Source: Opitutaceae bacterium
GTDB lineage: Bacteria; Verrucomicrobiota; Verrucomicrobiia; Opitutales; Opitutaceae
Assembly (NCBI GenBank): GCA_041395105.1
Contig: JAWLBB010000001.1
Location: forward strand, 1,515,501-1,579,500
Direction: 5' to 3'
Length of the DNA: 64,000 nucleotides
A model generated the notes under the pieces. It made no database searches and had not been told where the DNA came from. It saw only the letters and a list, made by a program, of their open reading frames with translations. Position 1 is the first letter of the stretch. Each line of letters opens with the position of its first letter. This document shows positions 8,211 to 15,741 of this stretch, piece after piece. The translations under genes were made by a program, and so were the position numbers.

Positions 8211-9350
8211 GTGTCGATTCTCCACCGCTATATTTTCAGGAGTGTGGTCTCCACCTGTCTGGGGGCGATAGGCGTGCTCGTCTTCATCCTGGTTCTCGGG
8301 AATGCGATGCGGGATCTTTTCAAGCTCTTTTCCCAGGGTCAGCTCTCCCTCGCCACCTCGGGTGAGATGATCCTGCTGCTCATTCCGTTCGTGCTTTCCT
8401 ACGCACTCCCGCTCGGGGTGCTGACCGGAGTGCTTCTGACCCTGGGGCGACTCTCGGCCGACCGGGAGGTCATCGCGATGCGTTCGGCCGGGATCGGCCT
8501 TGTCCGGATGAGTGCGCCGATCATCTTTGTCGCGGTGCTCGGGGTGGCGGTCAGTCTCGTCATGAATTTCCACTACGCACCCAATGCCAAGGCGCGTTAT
8601 GGGGAGATCATCCGGGACGCGGTCAAGAAGAACCCGCTCAGTTTCATTGTCGAGCGTTCATTTATTCGGGAGTTTCCCGGCTATATCATCTATGTCGGGA
8701 GCAAGCAGGACAACCAGCTGGGCGACTTCTGGATCTGGGAGCTGGACAACCGGAAGCGGGCGGTGAAATTCATCCGGGCTCAGTCGGGGCGTTTCGAATA
8801 CGACGAAAAGGACAATTACCTCATCCTGGTCCTGAACCAGGGCCAGTCGGAATTCCGAAGCACCGATTCACCGGAGGATTTCTCGGAAATGCGCCCGATC
8901 CTCGCATTTGACCGGGCCAGCATTCAGCTGCCGCTGCGGCAGATCTTCGGTCGTCAGGAGGTGAAGAAACGCATCGGGGACATGAACCTGCCCGAGCTGC
9001 TCGCCGAATTCAGGCGATTGGGCGATCCGGCGGAAAACCTGACCGAAGCGGAACGCAAGGACAGGCGCATGGACATCCGGCTGAACATTCACGAGGACCT
9101 CTCCCTTGCCTATTCGGTCTTCTCATTGACCCTGATCGGCATTCCGCTGGGCATTCAGGTCAGCCGGAAGGAGACCTCGGCCAATCTCGGTGTCGCGGTG
9201 GTCCTGGCGATGGGTTTCTATTTCATGATGAACATGGCCGGCCTGCTGGACAAATTCCCGCAGTACCGGCCCGATCTCATGCTCTGGGTCCCGAACATCC
9301 TTTTTCAGATACTCGGCTTTACCCTCTGTTATCGATTCGGACGGGCCTGA
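8211..9350 (+). CDS. LptF/LptG-family permease (lipopolysaccharide export)
   Basis: Inner-membrane permease subunit of the LptBFG exporter, which extracts LPS and feeds it to the LptA bridge. The 379-residue protein has the family plan: N-terminal membrane helices (about 12-32, 55-78, 100-120), a periplasmic beta-jellyroll middle (about 125-285), and C-terminal helices (about 300-325, 330-350, 355-375). The YjgP/YjgQ-type opening MSILHRYIFRSVVSTCLGAIGV is clear. The start is a GTG at 8211. No lptB or second permease gene is next to it, so I cannot tell F from G. It is divergent from rlmN. Confidence 0.88.
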   Translation: MSILHRYIFRSVVSTCLGAIGVLVFILVLGNAMRDLFKLFSQGQLSLATSGEMILLLIPFVLSYALPLGVLTGVLLTLGRLSADREVIAMRSAGIGLVRMSAPIIFVAVLGVAVSLVMNFHYAPNAKARYGEIIRDAVKKNPLSFIVERSFIREFPGYIIYVGSKQDNQLGDFWIWELDNRKRAVKFIRAQSGRFEYDEKDNYLILVLNQGQSEFRSTDSPEDFSEMRPILAFDRASIQLPLRQIFGRQEVKKRIGDMNLPELLAEFRRLGDPAENLTEAERKDRRMDIRLNIHEDLSLAYSVFSLTLIGIPLGIQVSRKETSANLGVAVVLAMGFYFMMNMAGLLDKFPQYRPDLMLWVPNILFQILGFTLCYRFGRA

Positions 9351-9383
9351 CCCGAGCCAGGAGCGGAAACGCCGATAATCCGT

Positions 9384-9822
9384 TCAGTGCCCCTGTGTCT
9401 CCGTGAGAGATATCCGACAGGGAGTGGTTCTCACAGAGGCACGGAGGCACGGAGAAAGGAGGGGACGGGATGGGTTCCTCACCTTCGGCCAGGTGTTGAT
9501 GGAGACTGGCAGCACGCGAATGAGGAGCAGAAACGTAATTGATTGGCTCTGTGCCTTTGTGTCTCCGTGAGAGATATCCGACAGAGAGTGGTTCTCACAG
9601 AGGCACGGAGGCACAGAGAAAGGAGAGGACGGGATGGGTTCCTCAGCTTTGGTCGGGTGTTGATGGAAACTGGCAGCACCCGAATGAGGAGCAGAAACGT
9701 AATTGATTGGCTCAGTGCCCCTGTGTCTCCGTGAGAGATATCCGACAGAGAGTGGTTCTCACAGAGGCACGGAGGCACAGAGAAAGGAGGGGACGGGATG
9801 GGTTCCTCAGCTTTGGTCGGGT
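9384..9822. repeat. 164-bp tandem repeat, 2.7 copies, with internal hairpins
   Basis: Three copies begin at 9384, 9548 and 9712 with an exact 164-bp period. The third stops after about 110 bp, just before the leuA stop codon. Identity between copies is very high, with a few substitutions. Each copy has an imperfect inverted repeat: ctgtgcctttgtgtctccg opposite the cacagaggcacggaggcacag arm, with atatccgacag in the loop. The open frames that span it are repeat artefacts. A degenerate copy of the hairpin lies near 27850-27895. Confidence 0.85.
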
Positions 9823-9829
9823 CTGCTTC

Positions 9830-11521
9830 TCAGGACGGGTCAAAGACGGGGATTCCACTGGCTTCGGCCCGATTGAGAGCGCTGAGCACGGCGTTGATCG
9901 AGGCGATCTCGATGTTGGTATCCATGCCGGCGCCGTAGCAGGTCTGGCCGTTGCCGGCCCGGATCTGGATATAGGCGATCGCCTGGGAATCCGCGCCGGA
10001 TCCGAGCGAGTGTTCGTTGTAGGAAGTGAGTTCGAACCGCCGGACGCCCTTGGCGGCGAGTCCGTGGACAAAGGCGTCGATCGGTCCGTTGCCGCGTCCC
10101 TCAATCCCGACGACTGCGCCCCGTATCCTCAACCGGGCTGAACAATCCACCTTCCGGTCCTCCGAGGTCTGAGTGCGGAAGCTCTCGAGTTGGAATGGAC
10201 TGGTCCGGTTGATGTATTCGGCCATGAAGGCCTCGTAGACCTCCTCAGGATTGATCTCGAGCCCCTTGCGGTCGGCGAGCACATTGATGTGCTGGCCGAA
10301 TTCGCGATGCATGCCCTTGGGCAGCTGGAATCCGAAAGTCTTGTCCATGACGTAGGCGACGCCGCCCTTGCCGGATTGACTGTTGATCCGGATGATGGCT
10401 CGGTAATTGCGCCCGATGTCCTTGGGATCGATTGGCAGATAGGGCACCTCCCAGAGTTCCGCGGGGTCCCCCGATTGGTGCGCAAGTCCCTTGTTGATCG
10501 CATCCTGGTGCGATCCGGAGAAGGCGGTGAAGACCAGTTCGCCTCCGTACGGATGCCGCGGCGCAACCTCCATCCGGGTGCAGCTCTCGTAGATCTCCCG
10601 GACCTGGTTGATATTGGAGAAGTCGAGCCGGGGATCGACTCCCTGGGTGTAGAGATTGAGCGCCACGGTGATGATATCCACGTTGCCGGTGCGTTCGCCG
10701 TTGCCGAAGAGGGTGCCTTCGACCCGGTCGGCTCCCGCCAGCAGACCCAATTCGGTCGCGGCCACGCCGGTTCCCCGGTCGTTGTGGGTGTGGAGGCTGA
10801 TCAGGGTGGAATCCCGACGTTTCAGGTGACGGCAAAACCATTCGATCTGGTCGGCGTGAACATTGGGCGTGGCCACCTCTACCGTGGCCGGCAGGTTTAG
10901 GATGATGGGTTTCCCAGGTGAAGGATTCCAGATGTCGGTGACGGCCTCGCAGACTTCGAGGGCGAAATCGAGTTCGGTGCTGCTGAAACTCTCGGGAGAA
11001 TACTCGAAGACAACCTCGGTTTCGGGAACGGTCGGTACGAGGCTCTTGACGAGGCGGGTACCGTCAACGGCGATCCGCTTGATCCCTTCGCGGTCCAGGT
11101 TGAAGACCAGGCGACGCTGGGCGGGGGAGGTGGAGTTGTAGAGGTGAACGATGGCGCGCCGGGCGCCGCTGATGGCCTCGAAGGTGCGGCGGATCAATTC
11201 CTCGCGGCTCTGGGTCAGGACCTGAATCGAGACGTCGTCCGGAATGAGGTCCTCATCGATCAGCCGGCGGATGAATTCGAATTCGATTGATGAGGCGGAC
11301 GGGAAACCGACCTCAATCTCCTTGAAACCCAACTGGACGAGGGTTTCGAACAGTGCCAGTTTCTCCTCCACCCCCATGGGGATGGCGAGCGCCTGGTTGC
11401 CGTCCCGAAGGTCGACGCTGCACCAGTGGGGCGCGCGATCGATCGACCGCGACGGCCATTGCCGGTCGGGCAGATCGATTTTCGGGAAGGGTCGATACTT
11501 TTTGATGGGCTCTTTTTGCAT
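9830..11521 (-). CDS. leuA: 2-isopropylmalate synthase
   Basis: First committed step of leucine synthesis: acetyl-CoA plus 2-oxoisovalerate to 2-isopropylmalate. The 563-residue product belongs to the longer LeuA branch seen in actinobacteria and others. It opens with KYRPFPKIDLPDRQWPSRSI. The catalytic TIM barrel contains WCSVDLRDGNQAL and the metal-binding ISLHTHNDRGTGVAAT. The C-terminal regulatory domain binds leucine (about 430-563, ending RAEASGIPVFDPS). The start is the ATG at 11521. A promoter and a Leu-rich leader peptide lie upstream, suggesting leucine-dependent control. Its 3' end abuts the 164-bp repeat array. Confidence 0.95.
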   Translation of the reverse strand: MQKEPIKKYRPFPKIDLPDRQWPSRSIDRAPHWCSVDLRDGNQALAIPMGVEEKLALFETLVQLGFKEIEVGFPSASSIEFEFIRRLIDEDLIPDDVSIQVLTQSREELIRRTFEAISGARRAIVHLYNSTSPAQRRLVFNLDREGIKRIAVDGTRLVKSLVPTVPETEVVFEYSPESFSSTELDFALEVCEAVTDIWNPSPGKPIILNLPATVEVATPNVHADQIEWFCRHLKRRDSTLISLHTHNDRGTGVAATELGLLAGADRVEGTLFGNGERTGNVDIITVALNLYTQGVDPRLDFSNINQVREIYESCTRMEVAPRHPYGGELVFTAFSGSHQDAINKGLAHQSGDPAELWEVPYLPIDPKDIGRNYRAIIRINSQSGKGGVAYVMDKTFGFQLPKGMHREFGQHINVLADRKGLEINPEEVYEAFMAEYINRTSPFQLESFRTQTSEDRKVDCSARLRIRGAVVGIEGRGNGPIDAFVHGLAAKGVRRFELTSYNEHSLGSGADSQAIAYIQIRAGNGQTCYGAGMDTNIEIASINAVLSALNRAEASGIPVFDPS

Positions 11522-11632
11522 GATCGTGGACGTGATATCGTCGACCAGAAGGAGGACCGGGGACCGTCGGAGCGGCGCCGGTGAGCCAGGAATGAATGCT
11601 CTCTGAAAACAGCAGGCCGCGCCGATCCCTTG

Positions 11633-11695
11633 CTAGGCAGGGGTAAGTCGATTCGCAGAAAGGCGAAGCAGGCGGGTCTGGGTCATGGTGGTCAT
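11633..11695 (-). CDS. Candidate 20-aa leucine-rich leader peptide of leuA
   Basis: A short frame, MTTMTQTRLLRLSANRLTPA, ends 111 nt before the leuA ATG. Four of 20 residues are leucine, including a Leu-Leu pair. It begins about 4 nt after the transcription start predicted from the TTGACA/TAATCC promoter. Downstream mRNA can pair GGATCGGCGC with GCGCCGCTCC at one mismatch. There is no T-run, so classical termination is not obvious. This is an inferred attenuator peptide. Confidence 0.45.
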   Translation of the reverse strand: MTTMTQTRLLRLSANRLTPA

Positions 11696-11705
11696 TCGTC
11701 TGATT

Positions 11706-11734
11706 GGATTAGGTGCGTCGCGGGACCCTGTCAA
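11706..11734 (-). promoter_or_regulatory. leuA promoter candidate
   Basis: On the minus strand a perfect -35 element TTGACA (11729-11734) is followed after 17 bp by TAATCC (11706-11711). Transcription would start near 11699, only a few bases before the leader-peptide ATG at 11695. That gives an approximately 178-nt leader before leuA. The -10 match is moderate and the -35 is ideal. Confidence 0.55.
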
Positions 11735-11837
11735 GCGACCTTAAGCCGCTGATTCCCGACGTTGCCCGGAACACGTAACCTTTCGCGGCTTGCGGCGTCA
11801 TCTCTTCATGGAAAGAGTCTCATGATCTCGAACCACC

Positions 11838-12428
11838 ATGACGGATGATTCATTTGACCTGCCGGGTTGCCTCGCGCAGGTGCGGGCGGGGGACCAGGCA
11901 GCCAGTCGCGACCTGGTCAATCACCTCTATCCTCTGGTCATCAAGATCGTGCGCTCCCATCTCCCCCGCCGGGCGGCGGAGGAGGATCTGGCTCAGGATA
12001 TTTTCATCAAGATGTTCAACCGAATGCATCAGTATCACGGTGCGGTTCCCTTTCCGCATTGGGTCTCACGGATTGCGGTGACGACCTGCATCGACCAGTT
12101 GCGGTCGCAGAAGCGTCGCCCGGAATTCCGGATGGCGGATTTCTCCGAGGATGAGGCCCGCTTGATTGAAAATCTGGCAGACCCTTCGAACCGACCGGAC
12201 CCGGTTGATGCCCTTGCTGCCCGGGAGTTGGTCGGCAGGCTCCTGGCCACACTCAGCCCGAAGGACCGGACGATCCTGACGCTGCTGGATCTGGAACGGC
12301 GGAGTCTGGCGGAGATTGCCTCAATGACCGGGTGGAACACGACCCTGATCAAAGTGAGGGCCTTTCGGGCGCGGAAGAAATTGCAGAAGGCATTTGAACA
12401 ACTCAAAGAAAAGGAAAGCCATGAGTGA
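11838..12428 (+). CDS. ECF-family RNA polymerase sigma factor
   Basis: Alternative sigma factor of 196 residues. Region 2 (about 20-95) shows DLVNHLYPLVIKIVRSHL, EEDLAQDIFIKMF and a PFPHWVSRIAVTTCIDQLR helix for -10 binding. Region 4 (about 135-190) has LSPKDRTILTLLDLERRSLAEIASMTG followed by IKVRAFRARKKL. The anti-sigma-like gene overlaps its 3' end by 8 bp and a CpxP-like periplasmic protein follows. The unit therefore looks like an envelope- or metal-stress sensing module under one promoter, perhaps autoregulated. The spacer upstream (11735-11837) must hold that promoter. Confidence 0.9.
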   Translation: MTDDSFDLPGCLAQVRAGDQAASRDLVNHLYPLVIKIVRSHLPRRAAEEDLAQDIFIKMFNRMHQYHGAVPFPHWVSRIAVTTCIDQLRSQKRRPEFRMADFSEDEARLIENLADPSNRPDPVDALAARELVGRLLATLSPKDRTILTLLDLERRSLAEIASMTGWNTTLIKVRAFRARKKLQKAFEQLKEKESHE

Positions 12429-12708
12429 GAACAATCAGTCTTGGGAACGTCTGGTCGCCTGGGCCCGTCGGGTTCCGGACGGCCCGGATGCGCAGGCTCC
12501 CCTGGGTTTTGCCTCGCGGGTGGTGGCGCTCGCCTTCGAGCGCGAGAAGACCGAGCCCCTCTGGGAAATGCTTTCTCTTCGAGCGCTCGGGCTGGCCTCA
12601 TTGGTCGCGATTGCGGCCGTGGCGGTCCATTTTTCAAGCAACCAGGCCTCCGCCTACACTGATATTGACCTGGTCGATCAAGCGGCCGCCGACCTTTTCC
12701 TGCCATGA
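12421..12708 (+). CDS. Small membrane anti-sigma-factor-like protein
   Basis: A 95-residue product. An N-terminal cytosolic part (about 1-55, SWERLVAWARRVPDGPDAQA) is followed by one membrane helix (about 60-78, LRALGLASLVAIAAVAVHF) and a short periplasmic tail. Its ATG (12421) overlaps the sigma-factor stop in the translationally coupled manner usual for sigma/anti-sigma pairs. The open frame can be extended to 12394 but that start lies inside the sigma gene. I see no zinc-binding ZAS motif, so the role is inferred from topology and context, as with CnrY-type anti-sigma factors. Confidence 0.7.
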   Translation: MSENNQSWERLVAWARRVPDGPDAQAPLGFASRVVALAFEREKTEPLWEMLSLRALGLASLVAIAAVAVHFSSNQASAYTDIDLVDQAAADLFLP

Positions 12709-13214
12709 GTTCCACTGAGAAATTCAAGATCACGCTCTATCTGGTGGCCATTTTCCTGGTCGGTTGTGTGGCTGGTGGGTTCGCGGCTCTCGCCTTGAAG
12801 CGCCCGCCGGGCCCGCCGAACATCACCAATCTGACCGATCGGCAGATGCAGCGGATGACCAGTGAACTGGCCTTGTCCGAGGAGCAGGCGGAGGCGATCC
12901 GGCCGATCGTCGCACAGATCTCGGAGGAGATCCGTGTTGTCCGCCGCGAGAGCATGGCGCAATTCGCGCGGATCTACGACGAGATGGTCCAGCGGATTGA
13001 GGCCGAGTTGACCCCGGAGCAGGCGGCTCTTTTCAGGGTCCGCGAGAAAGAACGCCGTGAGCGGGCGAACAGCATGATGATTCGCCGGCACAAGGACGGA
13101 ATGGACCGGAAAGGATCGGGACCCGGTCCGCGTGATGGGGGTTGGCGCAGAGGCGAGGGGACTCCGCCGCCGGAGCCGCCGCCACTTCCGGAGCCGCCGC
13201 CTGAGGGCCCGTAA
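12705..13214 (+). CDS. Membrane-anchored CpxP/Spy/CnrX-like periplasmic sensor protein
   Basis: The 169-residue protein has one N-terminal membrane anchor (about 9-30, TLYLVAIFLVGCVAGGFAAL). A helical periplasmic domain follows, with two LTxxQ-like elements: NLTDRQMQRM and ELTPEQAALF. These are typical of the CpxP/Spy/heavy-metal sensor superfamily. The C-terminus is Gly/Pro-rich (PPPEPPPLPEPPPEGP). The start codon overlaps the preceding stop (ATGA). In Cupriavidus CnrYXH a similar sensor releases an ECF sigma through its anti-sigma. The order sigma, anti-sigma, sensor suggests the same logic here, but the ligand is unknown. Confidence 0.75.
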   Translation: MSSTEKFKITLYLVAIFLVGCVAGGFAALALKRPPGPPNITNLTDRQMQRMTSELALSEEQAEAIRPIVAQISEEIRVVRRESMAQFARIYDEMVQRIEAELTPEQAALFRVREKERRERANSMMIRRHKDGMDRKGSGPGPRDGGWRRGEGTPPPEPPPLPEPPPEGP

Positions 13215-13268
13215 GAATCTGGAAGAGGCACTTGCTCCGGAGGGGAATCCCGGCCACCCTTCCCGGCC

Positions 13269-13826
13269 ATGGAAACGACGCTGACCGGGAAGACGATCGT
13301 GGTCGGGATCACGGGTTCGATTGCCGCCTACAAGGGAGCTGATCTGGTCAGCCGCCTGCGCAAGGCGGGAGCGTCCGTTCATGTGGTCCTGACCGAAGGT
13401 GGTGCCCGGTTCATCACTCCCTTGACCCTGCAGGCCTTGAGCCGGAACCCGGTCGCCACGGATCTCTGGGATGAAGGCAACGGCTGGCAGCCCGGACATA
13501 TTGACCTTGCCGACCGGGCCGACCTGCTGGTGGTGGCTCCGGCGACGGCGGATGTGATCGCCCGGTTTGCCCACGGTCTGGCTCCGGATTTTCTCTGCTC
13601 CCTTTACCTGGCCTGCCGGGCACCGGTCCTGATCGCTCCGGCCATGAACGGGAAAATGTACCTCCATCCGGCGACCCAGGCCAATCTGGAGACGCTCAGG
13701 TCCCGCGGGAACACCTTTGTCGGGCCGGAGGAGGGGATGCTCGCCTGCGGCTATGAAGGCATCGGCCGGCTCTGGCCGGTTGAGCAGATCGTTGAGCGGA
13801 TCGAGGAAATGCTGGCGGGAGAGTAA
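13269..13826 (+). CDS. Flavoprotein, phosphopantothenoylcysteine decarboxylase domain (CoaC type)
   Basis: HFCD-family FMN protein that decarboxylates 4'-phosphopantothenoyl-cysteine in coenzyme A synthesis. The 185 residues hold only the CoaC half. GKTIVVGITGSIAAYKGADL is the FMN-binding start, HIDLADRADLLVVAPATAD carries the catalytic His, and APAMNGKMYLHP and LACGYEGIGRL are the substrate-clamp motifs. CoaB is missing, so it must be encoded elsewhere, or this is a stand-alone HFCD flavoprotein. The ATG is at 13269, after the Pro-rich end of the sensor gene. It precedes ffs and dnaX. Confidence 0.87.
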   Translation: METTLTGKTIVVGITGSIAAYKGADLVSRLRKAGASVHVVLTEGGARFITPLTLQALSRNPVATDLWDEGNGWQPGHIDLADRADLLVVAPATADVIARFAHGLAPDFLCSLYLACRAPVLIAPAMNGKMYLHPATQANLETLRSRGNTFVGPEEGMLACGYEGIGRLWPVEQIVERIEEMLAGE

Positions 13827-13849
13827 TCACTGAAACCTCCCTTTTGGGG

Positions 13850-13877
13850 TTGAAAGGCATCCGGACGGGCCTAGGTT
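13850..13877 (+). promoter_or_regulatory. ffs promoter candidate
   Basis: TTGAAA (13850-13855), a 16-bp spacer and TAGGTT (13872-13877) place the transcription start about 7 bp downstream. That is at or next to 13885, the first base of the SRP RNA terminal stem. The agreement between promoter spacing and RNA end supports the call. Confidence 0.55.
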
Positions 13878-13884
13878 CCCCATT

Positions 13885-13980
13885 GGCCAGGCCCTATGCA
13901 ATGTCGGGCGAGTGAACTCCGCCAGGACCGGAAGGTAGCAACGGCAACTACGTTTCACATGTGCCGTAGTGTGCCTGGCC
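13885..13980 (+). ncRNA. ffs: Small bacterial signal recognition particle RNA (4.5S)
   Basis: The RNA scaffold of SRP, binding Ffh for co-translational membrane targeting. The diagnostic apical motif CCAGGACCGGAAGGTAGCA, with the GGAA tetraloop and the asymmetric bulge, is at 13922-13940. The ends pair as ggccaggc (13885-13892) with gcctggcc (13973-13980), giving a 96-nt hairpin. A T5 run follows at 13985-13989 and acts as the terminator tail. Location immediately before dnaX is common for small SRP RNAs. An upstream promoter fits the 5' end. Confidence 0.93.
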
Positions 13981-13992
13981 ACTCTTTTTCCC

Positions 13993-15159
13993 ATGTCCAC
14001 CGGATACCAGGTTCTCGCCCGCAAGTGGCGTCCCCAGTCTTTTGACGAGGTCGTCGGGCAGGATCATGTCATCCGGACGTTGCGTAACGCGATAACCCGC
14101 AATCGGATCGCTCACGCCTACCTCTTCGTCGGCCCTCGCGGGACAGGAAAGACGACCACGGCCCGCCTGTTTGCCAAGGCGCTCAATTGTGAGCGGGGGC
14201 CCACGGCCGAACCCTGCGGAGTCTGTCCGGCCTGTGTCTCGATCACCGAGGGCAGTTCGATGGATGTCATCGAAATCGATGGAGCCTCCAACAACTCGGT
14301 CGACCAGGTTCGGGAGTTGCGTGACGATGTGCGCTACGCGCCGTCCCAGGGACGATTCAAGGTCTACATCATCGATGAAGTCCACATGCTCTCGAATCAG
14401 GCCTTCAACGCCCTGCTCAAGACCCTCGAGGAGCCTCCGGAGCATGTGAAGTTCGTTTTCGCCACGACGGAGGCGCAGAAAGTCCTGCCGACGATCATCT
14501 CCCGGTGTCAGCGCTTTGACCTGAAGCCCATCCAGGACGACGTCATCATCGAACGCCTCAAGTTGATCTGCGCCGAGGAAAAGATTGCCGCCGACGACGC
14601 GGCCCTGGCCGCCGTGGCCCGCCTGGCTGACGGCGGGATGCGCGATTCTCAATCCATCCTCGATCAGATGATCGCCTTTTGCGGAGAGACCATCACAGAG
14701 AGTGACGTGCTGGAGGTCTATGGCCTGGTCTCAGAAGCCGACGTGACCGCGCTTGCCCGGGCGGTGGCTGCGGCTGATTTTGCCGGAGTGGTCGCCCTGA
14801 TCGACCGCTTCGATTCCGAGGGGCGGGATCTCTTCCGGGTGTTGATCGATCTTCAGGAAGTCGCCCAGGATGCGATGCTCGACTCGGTCAAAGGTAACGG
14901 CCGATCGAACCTGTTGGGAACGTCGATGACGACTGAGGCGTTGGCACGCCTGATTGACGGGCTCCGGCAAGGCGAAAACAGCCTGAAGTTCGGGCTGTCC
15001 GAGAAGGTCAATTTCGAGGTCACCCTGATTCGGGCGATCGAGAACAGCCGGGCGCGCGCCATCGATACCTTGATCCGCGAGCTGACCGGACTGGCCGCGC
15101 AGACCGGGGAACCTGCCGCGGAAGACGGCCAAAAAAAAAAGTCCCGGCTGAGCGCCTGA
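13993..15159 (+). CDS. dnaX: DNA polymerase III gamma/tau subunit, zero-frame (gamma-like) product
   Basis: Clamp-loader ATPase. The 388-residue zero-frame product starts at MSTGYQVLARKWRPQSF, the classical DnaX opening, with ATG at 13993. Walker A GPRGTGKT is at 47-54. The zinc-binding cysteines follow in CERGPTAEPCGVCPAC. Walker B is YIIDEVHML, and the sensor 1/arginine-finger segment is TIISRCQRFDL. The collar domain III (about 230-370) completes gamma. The frame ends with KKKSRLSA just after an A10 run. A -1 shift there opens another 109 codons with a tau-like C-terminus, so this stop is probably the gamma end of a gamma/tau pair. Confidence 0.95.
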   Translation: MSTGYQVLARKWRPQSFDEVVGQDHVIRTLRNAITRNRIAHAYLFVGPRGTGKTTTARLFAKALNCERGPTAEPCGVCPACVSITEGSSMDVIEIDGASNNSVDQVRELRDDVRYAPSQGRFKVYIIDEVHMLSNQAFNALLKTLEEPPEHVKFVFATTEAQKVLPTIISRCQRFDLKPIQDDVIIERLKLICAEEKIAADDAALAAVARLADGGMRDSQSILDQMIAFCGETITESDVLEVYGLVSEADVTALARAVAAADFAGVVALIDRFDSEGRDLFRVLIDLQEVAQDAMLDSVKGNGRSNLLGTSMTTEALARLIDGLRQGENSLKFGLSEKVNFEVTLIRAIENSRARAIDTLIRELTGLAAQTGEPAAEDGQKKKSRLSA

Positions 15160-15166
15160 TCCGGGA
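15131..15166 (+). promoter_or_regulatory. dnaX slippery site (A10) with 3' stem-loop
   Basis: Ten adenines (15131-15140) followed by G contain, in the zero frame, the heptamer A-AAA-AAG (15135-15141). This is the same heptamer that drives -1 frameshifting in E. coli dnaX. Immediately 3' is a perfect 6-bp stem, TCCCGG (15142-15147) with CCGGGA (15161-15166), around a 13-nt loop that contains the zero-frame stop. A homopolymer this long also permits transcriptional slippage, as in Thermus dnaX. Confidence 0.8.
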
Positions 15167-15470
15167 GAATCCGACGCCTCCAGTCTCAAGAACCGGGTTG
15201 GAGCCGGTGGCATCGAGCCGGCCGGAGGAATCACCCTTCCCCGACGAGGGGGACAGCGGAGAGGATCTTCCGACCGATTGGGAGCCGGAGGTGTCCGGAG
15301 CCGGGGGCGAAGCGGTTCCGTCCGGAAACCCGGATGAGTTGCTGGGTCCCGCACCCAGGCTCCAAGCGGTTGTCGATCGACTTCCGGAGTCCAATCGTGA
15401 TCTTCTCGAGGAGCTCTTTCGGGCCAAGTTCATCGGCGTCCGCAAGCTCGACAAGGACGCACTGCGCTGA
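15142..15470 (+). CDS. dnaX: tau-specific C-terminal extension of DnaX (-1 frame)
   Basis: In the -1 frame the sequence is open from the A-run without a stop to 15470. It encodes VPAERLIRENPTPPVSRTG, an acidic Pro/Glu-rich linker, and a terminal helical segment (LQAVVDRLPESNRDLLEELF, then RAKFIGVRKLDKDALR). Joined to the zero frame at 15141 this gives a tau of about 492 residues. An isolated gene call starting at a TTG (15198) would be a misreading of this extension. There is no ribosome-binding site there. The tau tail normally binds the polymerase alpha subunit and DnaB; here it is short, so its partners are inferred. Confidence 0.75.
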
Positions 15471-15741
15471 GCAGGGGTTGGGAGGAGGGACGGTGGGGCG
15501 AAGGTTTCGGACCTGGATCCGAGAGCCAACCAACCGGGGGGCGTTTTGATAAGGCAGACGTGACGGCATTCCCTGCCCAAGGCACTTTCAACAACACGCA
15601 GCCAAGAGGAATGGCGCGTGGTCAAGGGGTATGATCGCCGTCTTGTCTCGGAGCCGCATGAGGCTGGCCGGGCACCATTCAGATCGGCTAGGGAATGTCT
15701 CCGGCAACTTCCGTCGGTCCTCCGCCCTCCGGCCGACCGCG
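15471..15741. other. Intergenic, no feature seen
   Basis: The 271 bp between the dnaX extension and the convergent cyclotransferase gene contain only low-scoring frames on both strands. I found no tRNA, clear terminator or repeat in it. Confidence 0.5.

Noticed and set aside
9384..9822. CRISPR array
   Set aside because: The period is 164 bp with near-identical whole units and no variable spacers; it is a tandem repeat.
13414..13623. Minus-strand frame inside the CoaC-type gene
   Set aside because: Shadow of a conserved flavoprotein gene; no start signal or motif.
15198..15470. Stand-alone 90-residue gene after dnaX
   Set aside because: Its TTG start has no ribosome-binding site; the frame is continuous with dnaX through the A10 slippery run.
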